From positions 2,276,325 through 2,340,324 of the forward strand of contig JAJEKV010000113.1 of assembly GCA_021234155.1 (NCBI GenBank): a stretch of DNA of 64,000 nt, read 5' to 3'. Position 1 is the stretch's first letter, and each line of letters opens with the position of its first letter. The notes beneath the pieces were generated by a model. That model was not told the DNA's origin and did not search any database. It was given only the letters and a program-made list of their open reading frames with translations. This DNA is from Isoetes taiwanensis (lineage: Eukaryota; Streptophyta; Lycopodiopsida; Isoetales; Isoetaceae). Positions 33,306-44,028 of this stretch are shown in pieces. The translations under genes were made by a program, and so were the position numbers.

Positions 33306-34806
33306 CTAATTTCTAATAGTCACAAAGTTTTTTTCTTCACATAGCTTTCTTTTTGGCCTCCCTAGTGGAACAATGAGGTCACCCCCGTTTAGCTCCCTAC
33401 GTCTTCGAGTTGGTATGGGTCGTTGAAAACTATAGTTAATAAAAATCTCATCCCCCGGTTTCAAATTTTTAATAGCGCAAATGCGCACATAAAATCCAGA
33501 ATGGCCATTCATGTGACTGGAATCATGAATATCCGTCTCCTCAAAAATAGCATTAGACAACTCCAGATGACCATGTGAACTGTTAATAAGACCAGCAATA
33601 TTTCCATGCACACTAGGACGCCCATCTATGTAAATCTTGTCAGATGGTGACACATCTTCTCCATCTTCCTTCCTTTTTGCCAATTGGCACCAATTCTTTA
33701 CTAGACCATAGGTCGACATGCTAGGCATGAATGATGCTAATCTTAACCAAACACCCCAACTATATTCGGGCCCTCCATATGCCATTAGAGTCGTCGGATT
33801 TTCAAGATTTCCATACACACTTTCTAAAATATATAAACCCCTTCCTGCCTCCGGAATTTTTCTGGATGGCGCAATCATATATCGACGTCCCCAATAAATG
33901 AATTCTTCCAACATAAGTGGGAGTTGTCCCTCCCAACAACCAAATATTTTACGATTGAATGGAACAATTGCATTCCTAAGACTATCTGGCATATGAGCAT
34001 GGTAATCCTCATCAGTCTCATTGACATGTGCAAGAGAATATTCATTTGTGCTAAACCAAGCCTTGATTGAAAGTGCTGCAGATGCTCCCCTTGTCCGTCC
34101 TCGTACTTGTGGAGTCTCTACTACCATTCTTTCTCTATCACTCGAGGAGGTACTCCGTTCACGACATTTACGAAGCCGAACCCTAGGTGGTGTAGATGAG
34201 GATGTGGAAGGAGATACGATTCGATGTTCACGTGCAATTTGTGTGTTCTTGTGCAACCCCCTCATGTACTGCAAAACTAAATAAATTCTAACATGGCCAA
34301 TAATTTGATTATAAAGAAAAGAGTTTGATACCTCATCGGCTTTTTTCCGCATCCGTCGTTCAGAATAATCAGGGGGCGGTGCATCTGGACACCACCCAAA
34401 CCTTATTTTATGATCTTCTCTAACACTGTACTCCAATTTTTTCGAACCTCGACACGTGAGACACCAACAAGGCCATTTGGCCTGATATAATCTTTGGATG
34501 GGGTCGAGTCTTATATTCTTTGATCGTGCACCCCTACTCGAGTGTGAAGAGGAAGAGTCCATACTGCATTTAATTAACACATGCATTATTAAGATGTTGT
34601 TTTATAGAAAAAATATAACAAAATCAAGCTAACCATTGTTTTCGACGAGTGAGATGTATTCTTTTCTTTCTTGAAGGCCCTGCACTTGATTCAGTTGACT
34701 CACTTGATGATGCAACACTTGCATTTCCACTTGATGAACTCGATTCACTTGACTCACTTGATGATGTAACATTTGTGTTTCCACTTGATGAAGAGCCCAT
34801 CTTCAT
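33306..34806 (-). CDS. SET-domain protein carried by the CACTA element
   Basis: Minus strand, upstream of and co-directional with TNP2. A Ser-rich N-terminal exon (34806-34624) ends RRKQW before a GTTAGC donor. The main frame runs from 34586 to 33306, with a short in-frame intron (GTATCA...TTTGCAG) near 34330-34262. The N-terminal half has a Cys pair WPCWCLTC and basic Ser-rich stretches. The C-terminal half is SET-like: GRGLYILESV (the G-x-G strand), TTLMAYGG, SVHGNIAGLINSSHG at the place of the NHSC box, ICAIKNLKPGDEIFINYSF matching the GEE...DY motif. The usual His of NHS is replaced by Ser, so catalysis is uncertain. SET proteins methylate lysines, mostly in histones; a role in countering silencing is only inference. 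Confidence 0.72.
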
Positions 34807-34859
34807 GAATGTAAAAAATATTAGTTTTACATTAGAGGGAAAGGGTAAGAACTTGCTAT

Positions 34860-35958
34860 GTTAAGCCTATGTAATTACCAGTCCAAAATCTCCTATTTGG
34901 TCCTCTCACCATGTTAAAGACATTGTGTTCCTACTTCATTATTTTCTCACTTTATCTTTGCTATGTAATTAGTAGTCCAACACTTTATCCTTGCTATGTA
35001 ATTAGTTACTAATTACATAGCCATGAATGATCCTATGATACATTATATTTGGACAATCTCTAACTCTCAAAGACAAATGTACTAGTCCGTTAAGAGTTTA
35101 AAATACAAGGCTATGGACACAGTCTATGGGATCGCAGGAGAAACTCATATCTAATCTTCATTTTTATGCCTAATGATTAGGGCCATTTCTCGAGTCATTT
35201 ACTACCCAAATATTAAACTAGAAGCTCACGTGATTAGGCTAAGCATTGTTTTTGTGCCTAATGAGTATGACATATACTTAGCCATATGGTTTCTATTAGA
35301 AAATGATTTCATTCTCAAACTTGAAATATTCCATAGGCTAGGCCATGTGTTTCTCCTTCATAGGATCATTCATAGGATCATGTGACAAAACAATGTGACG
35401 AAATTTTCGTCACTATTTTGGCAAATTATGCATGAATTTTTTAAGGTTCCCGCCTAATCAATTAACGAGTGTCAACCACTAAAAATCAAGAAAACAAAGA
35501 ACTGCGTCTCACCTTGAGATCCGACGGCCTCCTCCTCCTCATCGATGCGGTGCCAAAGCCAAATGACGAAATGAGAAGAACCTGATAGAAGCAATTGCTT
35601 GCTGCTAGAAGAGAAGAACGGTGGAGAAATAGGTGTCAAGCATCGATTGCAGTCTTTTTTTGGCAACTTTTAGCTAGAACCAAGAACTAACGGGCATTAC
35701 ATTTTTCTGTTCTTCAAGAAGATCACAACACACGGGAGTCATTTCAAGGAGATCACAACACAGGGGAGCCATTCACAGGAACTAGAGCAAAAACACGGAT
35801 CAGGTAAGTTCATTTCTGGGAGTCTGATTATCAGGGATGTCTGGTGTTTTTCTGAAATAAAGTTTTCTAATCCATCCTGCCATTCCCGAAACTGAAGAAA
35901 GTTACACCCTTATAGCTTTGCTGCAGGCCTGTGTAATATTGCAGGCTTGTCTGTACAG
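34860..35958. other. CACTA interior without a recognised gene
   Basis: AT-rich sequence between the SET gene and the first captured fragment. A minus-strand frame of 64 codons at 35472-35666 has no recognisable family. A direct repeat of about 20 bp (AGATCACAACACA-GGGAG) occurs at 35720 and 35752. Confidence 0.4.
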
Positions 35959-36284
35959 GTGTCTTGTCCCCAATGTTCGATACTTACTGCCTACGATTCT
36001 CAATGCTTCAACTATTAACGGGAAAGGAGGACGATGATATATATAAAATAGTTGATCATGCTGTTGACCATGAATCCTTGAATGATGTTTTAGATTCTAG
36101 TGCTGGAGGAGAATGGCCTTTATTTGGAGGCTATGCAGATGGCTGCCTTGCTCTTAGATGCACCGAAAGATCAAGCAACAACAGGCCAAATTTGGAAATT
36201 GATATATTGAACATTCTAGAGAGGATAAAGGAGTCTTGTGATGATCTTTTTCACGTCAATGATCTCAAATTTTTGCTTATCTAA
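35959..36284 (+). pseudogene. Captured fragment: C-terminal kinase end of a U-box/receptor-like kinase
   Basis: One exon starting at acceptor CTGTACAG|. It reads SPMFDTYCLRFSMLQLLTGK, then VLDSSAGGEWP, ALRCTERSSNNRPNLE and a helix ILNILERIKE. This is the end of a plant protein-kinase domain (subdomains IX-XI), typical of U-box domain kinases. The N-lobe, catalytic loop and U-box are absent. It lies inside the CACTA element in the opposite orientation to TNP2, so it is best explained as host gene capture. Confidence 0.75.
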
Positions 36285-36299
36285 GAATACCAGACCCAG

Positions 36300-37300
36300 A
36301 TGAATGCCCTAGTAAAAGACACACCAAAAAAATGTTTATTGTTCTGTGATTGTACTATAGAGTTTTTCTCTGGTCTGATACTGTGATCCCATCTGTCTTT
36401 CTTAGATCTAAGGCCCTTTTTGCATGGATGGCACTATTTATTTTGGCAACATGCTGCAGCATGAGAATTTACATATACATTATTAAGCTGGACTTGTGTT
36501 CATAATGTACTGGGTTCCTGTTTTTGAGAAAGGGGTTGTTGTTTTTTATAACATCTTTTTTCTGAAAATTTTTACCTTATAATTTTCATATGAGAAGATT
36601 CTGTCCTTGAATGACATGGAAATGCTTGTTTCAACAGGCCATTTGCGTAAATTCGTGCAATCCAGAGCAGGTTGTCACTGCGAGCAATCACAAGGTTATA
36701 AGTTTTTCCCCTTGTAGTTACATTTAACTCTTTATTTTAGAGAGAGTTTACATATTTAGTTTAGATCTAGTTTCTATTCTAGTTTCTATTCCCAAATGCG
36801 CCAGCTATGACATACTGCATAAAAAGAAACATCCTGCAATCATGCTTAACAGGGCCCTTTTCCAGCAAGTGAATGGTTGCTTAGATCCTTTGGAACTTGG
36901 TATAGATTGGTTTAGATTCCTCTGCAGACTCATAAGAAGAGGAAGGAGAACTAGATCCAGATGCAGTAACTAAAGGACTAGTAGAAGTGAAGAAAGCCTA
37001 GTTCTAGAATGCTTATTTTTTACTTATTTGTTATTTATATTGACTTTAGGCAAATGCTGTTGGCATCGTGTCAAAATGCCTGTGTCTTGTTTGCACATGA
37101 GTACGATATGTTTGTCTTCATAGTTATCATCGTAAGCAGAGCAGAAATCTAGCCAGCCTCTGCAAAGTCTGGCAGAGATCCAGCACAAAGCTCTATAGAA
37201 GTCAGGCACAAAGCTCTGTAGATGTCCAGCATGAGAAGAATTGGGTACTGGCAGCACATAATCAACTTGGTCTTAATGTTTTGTGGTAACTTTATTTCTA
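36300..37300. other. CACTA interior without a recognised gene
   Basis: No convincing coding similarity. A small tandem-like repeat of GTCTGGCAGAGATCCAGCAC type occurs at about 37165-37230 on the minus strand. Confidence 0.35.
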
Positions 37301-37306
37301 TGCATG

Positions 37307-37934
37307 TTTTCTACTATGGTAGCCACCATGCTTGAATACATCAACCAGAGAGCTGCACACATCTGGATTGGTTGCTGCTTCCTTTGCTGTATCTTTATTC
37401 TGCAAAAATCTCTCTAAGATCCAGGTTGCACGTTCTCTTAAATGTTCATTCCTATGTTGCTGGAGGATTGTTATCACAGGCAATGGCTGACCATCTCTGC
37501 ACCTCATCTAAGTGTATTGTATTAAGAAATGATTTGAACAGGAAAGCTAGGTCATAATCCATGGCAATCTCTAGAATGTCTGGATCCTCCAGATTGAATG
37601 TGAACCTTGCCAACACGCCAATTAGTCTTTCCAGCAATTTTGATATAAAACTCTTGGTCCTTATTCTTGGAGCCATGTGCCCAACTTCCTGAATTCTGCG
37701 TAGAATAACTGGAAGATTGGCTAAAATTCCTGCAGCATAAGCAGCTATTTCCGTACTTTGATCTTTATATCCCACCAAACTCACCAATGTTCCAAGTTGA
37801 TGGGTACTGATTCTTAGGCCATCTGCAAGTTCTTGACCCATATGTGGTGAAAGGCAGTTCAATAGCCGCAGCAAAATCATGACAAGATCTTTTTGAGGAG
37901 CCTCCAAGAACTGTATGACACTCACAATTGGCAT
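37307..37934 (-). pseudogene. Captured fragment: U-box/ARM-repeat E3 ligase (PUB43/44-like)
   Basis: Minus strand. The first block reads VIQFLEAPQKDLVMILLRLL, LSPHMGQELADGLR, QLGTLVSLVGYKDQSTEIAA, then RFTFNLEDPDILEIA and DEVQRWSAIA. After a deletion and frame change it resumes as ITILQQHRNEHLRERATWIL and FLQNKDTAKEAATNPDVCSS up to VFKHGGYHSRK. These are ARM repeats of plant U-box ubiquitin ligases. The U-box is missing and the frame is broken, so it is a non-functional capture. It is divergent in orientation to the kinase fragment. Confidence 0.8.
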
Positions 37935-38466
37935 CTCTGAGTTTATTGTTAAAGAGGCAAGGTTTCTCTTTATTTATGAATAAGAATGGTTTTTCAAGGG
38001 ATAGTTCAGGTTTTAATGAGAAGTTGTAAAGCAATTTTTTTTATGATTATAGAGCTTCAAAGACATTTGAGCTACTCTCAAATGACAGTTCATGACTTTG
38101 CCACAATGGCATTTGCTCTGACCTACCTCTGCAAATTTAATACCATGCATTTTGAGTTTAATGCCATTGTAGATTGTTGAGTTTTAATATTGTTCTTGTT
38201 GTTATTGTATCTGCAATTCAATATGGCTAACGGCAAGGAAAATGAAAAGGGAAAGGAGAAAGGTGTCTCAGCTAAGATGCTATCAAAGATCTTGTCAATG
38301 TTAACAGAGGAACAAAAGGACGCAGTGGCACATGAACTATTAAATGGAGGCGCATCGTCATCAAAGAAATCCAAGAGAAGGTCTTCCATTGGTAGTCGCA
38401 CTTCCAAGACATCGGGAGAAGGCAATGAATCGATGGCATCGGGAAATTCTCGTGGTATGAGCTTTA

Positions 38467-38788
38467 GGGTGAAAGCATGCTAGGGTGTACCATCTAAAGT
38501 ACTTTTTAGGGAGTGCAAAAGTACCCAGAAAAGTACCCAGCATTGGGTACTGGGAACTTGCATAAATGCTGCAATAAATAATAAGTTTGAGAGTTAATCC
38601 ATTTATATTAGTCTCTAATAGTATTGTTATCCTCTAATACTATAGATTGACATGTTATTGACCTTCAATTCAAAAATTTTCAATTGATTTTAATGGAAAG
38701 AAAAAACAGAAAGTACCAGTTTTAAAAGTACCCAGTGTAGGTACTTTTGAGGGTTCCAAAAGTGGTACACCGTAGCATGCTTTTACCC
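38467..38788. mobile_element. MITE inserted in TNP1 exon 1
   Basis: Terminal inverted repeats of about 25 bp begin GGGTGAAAGCATGC and end GCATGCTTTTACCC; they include a second palindromic block GGTGTACC/GGTACACC. Flanks show a TTTA duplication (38463-38466 and 38789-38792). Removing it restores AGCTTTAGGAAG and the reading SFRKLG in the exon. The interior has no gene. Confidence 0.8.
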
Positions 38789-39490
38789 TTTAGGAAGTTG
38801 GGCGACACTGAGGTATAACTTTGTGCATATTTATTTTGAGTGTTGTCTTATTATCTTTATCTTGTTGATGAGTATAAAGTCTTATTCAAAATATATTATA
38901 GGTGTGTGTTTCTACGGGTGGAAAGATTCATCCTGATGCGCATGGAAAAGAGTTTATGGATGTTGCCACTAGTTCAATGATGGATCACTGCCACGAGATA
39001 CATCTAAACTGGTGACAAGTTAAGTTGCGCCATAAGCAAGAAGTGATCAATCACTTGAAGGATCAATTCGGTGCTGGTTTTAATGAGAAGGACGTGTTGA
39101 AACAACTTGGACGCCGATGGAATCATCACAGGTTAGATCTAAACCCTATCCAAATATTATTTATTTGCTTTATCTAGAGTTTTAATTTTCTTCATACATT
39201 GGTAGGGATTACCTAAGACGGAAGGCACGAAAAGGTTTGACATCCAAGCCTTCATCTGTTAAAAAGGCAAACTGGAAAAAGTTTCTTGAATTGGCGAAGG
39301 TGGAGCACCACGTGAAGAAATTAGCAGCATCTCAAAGGAAGAAAAAACCATGTACTGGTTCAGGTGGGGATAGATCGATCATCTCTAATTATGTGAGTAT
39401 TACTTCTTATTTGTTTGAAATCAAGTTAGTATATGATACTTATAACTACCCCATATTTTCAATATTTAGTATGCCCACACAACTACCATT

Positions 39491-39954
39491 AATATAACAA
39501 TCAACACACAACTACCATTAATATTATTAACACAAACCATTGCATTTAACACATTTTAATTAAAATCCCCCTTAAACCCCCTTTGGTTTGGGTGCATATT
39601 CACACGGGGGGTTACTCCGGGCAACGAGAGCTGTCGGATGGGCATATTTGCCCTTTATTCCAAGATCTGGACCGTACATAGCGATCCTCGTTTGTGGGGT
39701 ATGCATGTACAAGTTTTTGTATACTGTATATTAAGGTTTGTAAAATACTATAAGGTTTGAGAGAATGTACTTAATGGTGTTAATTTTGTACATGTATTAT
39801 AAATATATTTTTGGAGCTCACGCCCTCTACGGAACCCCCGTGTGAATATGCACCCAAACCAAAGGGGGTTTAAGGGGGATTTTAATTAAAATGTGTTAAA
39901 TGCAATGGTTTGTGTTAATAATATTAATGGTAGTTGTGTGTTGATTGTTATATT
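39491..39954. repeat. Near-perfect 120-bp inverted repeat with 220-bp spacer
   Basis: Arms 39491-39611 and 39834-39954 are reverse complements with at most one base difference, from AATATAACAATCAACACACA at the outer edge to the inner CACGGGGG. The spacer has no gene. It lies in the TNP1 intron. A fold-back transposon or an inverted duplication of TNP1-intron sequence are both possible. The left outer arm also overlaps a short direct repeat CAACTACCATTAATAT. Confidence 0.9.
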
Positions 39955-40027
39955 AAAAAAATTTTGGGCCCTTCTGCCCTAACTAACGCAAAACATAAGT
40001 AAATGTTATGGGCCTAAATATTAATTA

Positions 40028-40716
40028 CTAAATATCAAATGAGCAAATGCCGAGAGAAAATATTATGGCAACCATGACAAATGCGAGGAAAACATGTCCA
40101 AAGAAAATTGGAAGGTGTAGAATGTAAGAACAACCAATCCTATGAACAAAGCAATAGAAATAAGGAATTGAAGTAGTATGATACGAGATCCGTAAATATG
40201 TTGTTGCAAGTCTCTTCAACAATTTGGGATCATTAAAAGGAAATCTCACAAACACCAATCTTATGCCAGGATAGGCCATTGCAACTCCACAAGAAACCAT
40301 TAATTTGGTAGTTAAGCCAAACAGTACAAAAAAGAGCAATTGGAATGTATTGGCCACAATATTCTCCTCGAACTTTGATATAAAAGATCCCGAATGATGG
40401 AGTAAACCAAAACCCTTATGATGTAGCAATAAGTTCTAACTTGCTTGCCTGGATATCCGCCAGTTGTTATTGGTGCTTCTTGACCTCTTCAATCTTCAAT
40501 CTGCTTGCGGGACCTCACGAGAAATAAGGGAATCGGGATGGGAATCCCCACCACAATATTCCTGAAAGTAATTAGCCATATTAAGCAATACAACACAGAT
40601 GAACCAAAGTTACCATTATGAATAGATTTGGCAAGAACAAATAACAGTGTGACAGAACATGGTTGGAGAATGATCAGACCAACATATTGAGTCATCCCGA
40701 AAGCCAAAACTATCAA
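40028..40716 (-). pseudogene. Captured fragment of an unidentified multi-pass membrane protein
   Basis: Two minus-strand frames rich in hydrophobic stretches (for example FQLLFFVLFGL, FFGHVFLAFVMVAIIF, SVTLLFVLAKSI), separated by a break containing a Lys/Glu-rich helix-like segment near 40460. I do not recognise the family. Position between other captured fragments suggests host origin. Confidence 0.35.
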
Positions 40717-40799
40717 AAACTACTGCATTGTGCTACAAGTTGTAATTAACCTTTTCATTTATTTTAGTTGGATATCCAAAGGAAAGAATGAAATGAAGC

Positions 40800-41228
40800 A
40801 TAGCCCCGTGCTACCGGCGTCATCAAGCGCCGCAACACATGGCGAACTTTGCCTTCTAACAGCTCCAAACCGGCACCTCCACCGGTGGAAATGTGACTCA
40901 TCTTATCGGCTAAACACCTTTCTCGACCGCCCAATCAATCGCCACCACCAATGATAGTTGTAACCCCCTCAGCCACTCAATTCAAGAAGCTTCTTTGCTA
41001 TAGCCTATTGCAAAGAACAAAAGTGCAATCTTAGGTCCGGCAATATTACGAAGATTCAAAAATAGCATGGAGAGATTTTTAAAAGCGTAATCGATGCAAG
41101 TCTACCCCAAGGTCCCCAACTGCAAACTTATCAAACTCAAAACTCCCATAGGTCCATTCCAAATGATAGTCTTTGTTGTATCTAATGCCTCATTGAAGGT
41201 GTTAATGGAGTCTGGTCTGTAAGTCTAC
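40800..41228 (-). pseudogene. Captured fragment of phosphoglycerate kinase, intron retained
   Basis: On the minus strand the first block reads [20 protein letters not shown] and PMGV. It is followed by an intron-like gap (GTAGAC...TTGCAATAG), then AIAKKLLELSG, GVTTIIGGGD and DKMSHISTGGGAGLELLEGK. This is the C-terminal nucleotide-binding half of PGK. Stops (after SG and after GGGD) and substitutions show it is dead. The retained intron indicates capture from genomic DNA, not by reverse transcription. Confidence 0.85.
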
Positions 41229-41229
41229 A

Positions 41230-42277
41230 ATGCACTATGCAGTTAAATAGCAAATATGAAGCTTATTTTAATTTAATACAGACGATGCACCTACAGCTAT
41301 GTTTATGGAAAAACCGTCTCTTGCGCTCATCGTTAGGCAACTTCAAACTTCCCGCAAGTATATTGGTTATTAGACTTGCCAATTGTGACATTAAAGTTAA
41401 TGGCTCCACCGGGAAGCAACTCCCTTATAGCTTTAATCAGATTATACGGTATCCCCTGACAAGGCCAAATCCAGCAATGCTAACAATTTGTCATCGGGAA
41501 TCAAACCAACCTGAAGAAAACAGTGACCCTGTTTAGATATGATCTAAGCCTAGAGAATATTGATTATCAAAAATTTTAAATCTAATACAAAGATCATGTA
41601 GTTTTTTCTACATTACATAAAACCATAGATGAATCAACAAACTTACAAGCTCTTGGACAGTTGCAAACCTGATAACCTGACCCAGAAGTGCGAGTTGTTC
41701 AAGTGTTGTCTCAAAGATCCCGAAGGAACCATCGATTGCGGCAATCGACTCCACGATCTACATCTATTTCTTTTGTGGCTGACATCAACAATGGCCGCTG
41801 GGATGCAGTGCACAGCTCAATCTTCCTAGAAAGAAGCTCGAAGACCTTTATGAGCAGGTAAATGGTTTCTAAATGCAGATCGTGCTGTAAATGATAGGAC
41901 TACGTGAGTTAGACACAGCAAAGGCAATTTTACGGCAAACACAGGCCATGGGTTATATGATAGATACTTGCGCCTTGAACATCTTCTTGTTCGAACATAC
42001 TTTGACCCCGTGAGGTCTGGATCTAACAGCATCTCTATTGTGATAATCATATAACTAGTACTAGTACAACCATTGCAGGCTTATCAAGAATCATCTTAAG
42101 GAGAAACGCAGAGCACAGATTTCCCAAGGCATATCCTTTTTCCAAATCCGAAACCCTAATATTAACCACAAACCTAATATTAACCTAATATTTGAAACCT
42201 AAACACAACCACACGATTTTCCCCCTTCTTTAAAATCAATGGCTAATAAATGGGTGCACTCTAGAAATACTGTTTAG
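41230..42277. other. CACTA interior, possibly more captured sequence
   Basis: Minus-strand stretches look protein-like, for example VESIAAIDGSFGIFETT at about 41740 and VGLIPDDKLLALLDLALSG at about 41480 after a TTCTTCAG acceptor-like site. I cannot assign them to families. Confidence 0.3.
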
Positions 42278-42959
42278 TACGTCCACGTGAATACGTCCGT
42301 GAAATCATATGAAAACCATGCCAAAAAGCGTATAAAATCACAAAAAAAACCCCCTGTTATAATGCTACATATTCCTAGTGAGAAGGTCATTTCTGAGATT
42401 AAGGAAATTGGAGGATGGAAGAAATGGATCAAACGCGAAAGTGATGAAGGACGTGTATTCCCAGAAACAAAGGTACAATTGCAATTTTAAGACTCATAAT
42501 TTGAAAATATATATGTAAGGCATTACTTGGCATTAACTATTTTATTCAATTATATATGTTGTAGCACATGGCACAAGATTACGTAGGCAAGGGCATTGTC
42601 CCGCCAATAGATGTCAAAGGAAAAGCCATTGCGCAAGTAGCAGATGAGGAGAATGAAGGCACTGAAGAGATGTTCTAGCTAGATACAGTACATGCTTGTG
42701 ACTTTTAAATTGTAGACATATAACCCTTTTTTTTTTCTTTTTGTAGCTGGATATAGACGGATCATCAAGCAGCAGTGGAAGCGAAGATGAATCCAAAGAT
42801 GATAGCCAGAAAAGTACATCTAACGAAAGAAAATGAAGACGTTGAAATTGATTAACACATTTCCATTATTTCCTTGTTGAGAAAACTATATTTATGTACA
42901 CTGTTCATTTTACTAGGTTTATGTACATTGTTCATTTTAAATGTTTTGAATCAAACATG

Positions 42960-43880
42960 GTGAATTGACAAAAGAGATTGACAACAATCTGTAAAAAACG
43001 TGACTAAGCATTGTTAAGAGAAATGACATAAATGTAGTAAAATGATGACAAAAAAATGTAAAAAAATAGCCTCAAAATGACCTAAGTATGTGACAAAAAT
43101 TAGCCAAAAAAATGAAAAATATGACCTAAAATATGACAAAAGAGTGTCAAAAAGAACATAAAATATGACAAAATAGGGACCATAGAATTGCCAAAAAATT
43201 GCCTAAAATTTGACAAAATAGGTGTCAAAAAATAGCCAAAAAAAGTGACAAAAAGGCTATAAATTATGACAAACAAAAGCCAAAAAAAATGCCAAAAAAA
43301 TGGTACAAAAATTAACAAATAGGCATTACAGAATTACCAAAAAAATGACAAAAAAGATAAGAATATAACATAGAAAATGACAATAAAGTATCCAAAAATA
43401 ACCTAAAGTATGACAAAATAGGTGCTGAAGAATTGCCAAAAAAAGTGACAAAAAAAGGTTTAAAGTATGACAAAATATGTGTCAAAAATTTGCCAAGAGA
43501 AGTGCCACACAATTGCCAAAAGAAGTGACAAAAGAAGGTTTAAAGTATGACAAAATATGTGTCAAAAATTTGCCAAGAGAAGTGCCACACAATTGCCAAA
43601 AGAAGTGACAAAAAGAAGGTTTAAAGTATGACAAAATATGTGTCAAAAAATTGCCAAGAGAAGTGCCACACAATTGCCAAAAAAGTGACAAAAAAAGGTT
43701 TAAAATATGACAAAATATGTGTCAAAAATTGCCAAGAGAAATGCCACACAATTGCCAAAAAAGTGACAAAAAAATGACAAAACAATGACGATGCATCGTC
43801 ACTTTTTTTTGACATATTTATAGCATGTTTTTGTCAGTTCTCCAGAATTTGCAGTAGTCTGCAATGTGACAAAAAAACTG
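42960..43880. repeat. Right subterminal repeat region of the CACTA element
   Basis: Repeated TGACAAAA, TTGCCAAAA and AGTGACAAAA motifs. Four tandem units of about 87-90 bp (AAGGTTTAAAGTATGACAAA start) lie at about 43450-43790. Confidence 0.85.
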
Positions 43881-43902
43881 ACAATAAACCCCTATTCTCT
43901 TG

Positions 43903-44028
<126 letters not shown>

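Larger units (their letters stand above)
38223..42836 (+). pseudogene. TNP1/TNPA-like CACTA accessory protein gene, interrupted
   Basis: Plus strand, several exons inferred from GT-AG signals. Exon 1 (38223-38466, resuming 38793-38812) is Lys/Ser-rich and is split by a MITE. Exon 2 (38902-39131) reads KLRHKQEVINHLKDQFG and LKQLGRRWNHHR with a TGA after HLNW. Exon 3 (39206-39392) reads DYLRRKARKG, FLELAKVEHHVKKLAASQRK, PCTGSGG. Exon 4 (42278-42472) holds IGGWKKWIKRESDEGRVFPE. Exons 5 and 6 (42565-42678, 42747-42836) are acidic and Ser-rich. The layout resembles plant Transposase_24-type partners of TNP2. The stop and insertion suggest it is dead. Its 2.9-kb fourth-exon-proximal intron houses an inverted repeat and captured genes. 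Confidence 0.65.

Noticed and set aside
43100-43815. Overlapping minus-strand frames rich in Phe, Leu and His
   Set aside because: They are readings of the AT-rich subterminal TGACAAAA repeats, not proteins.
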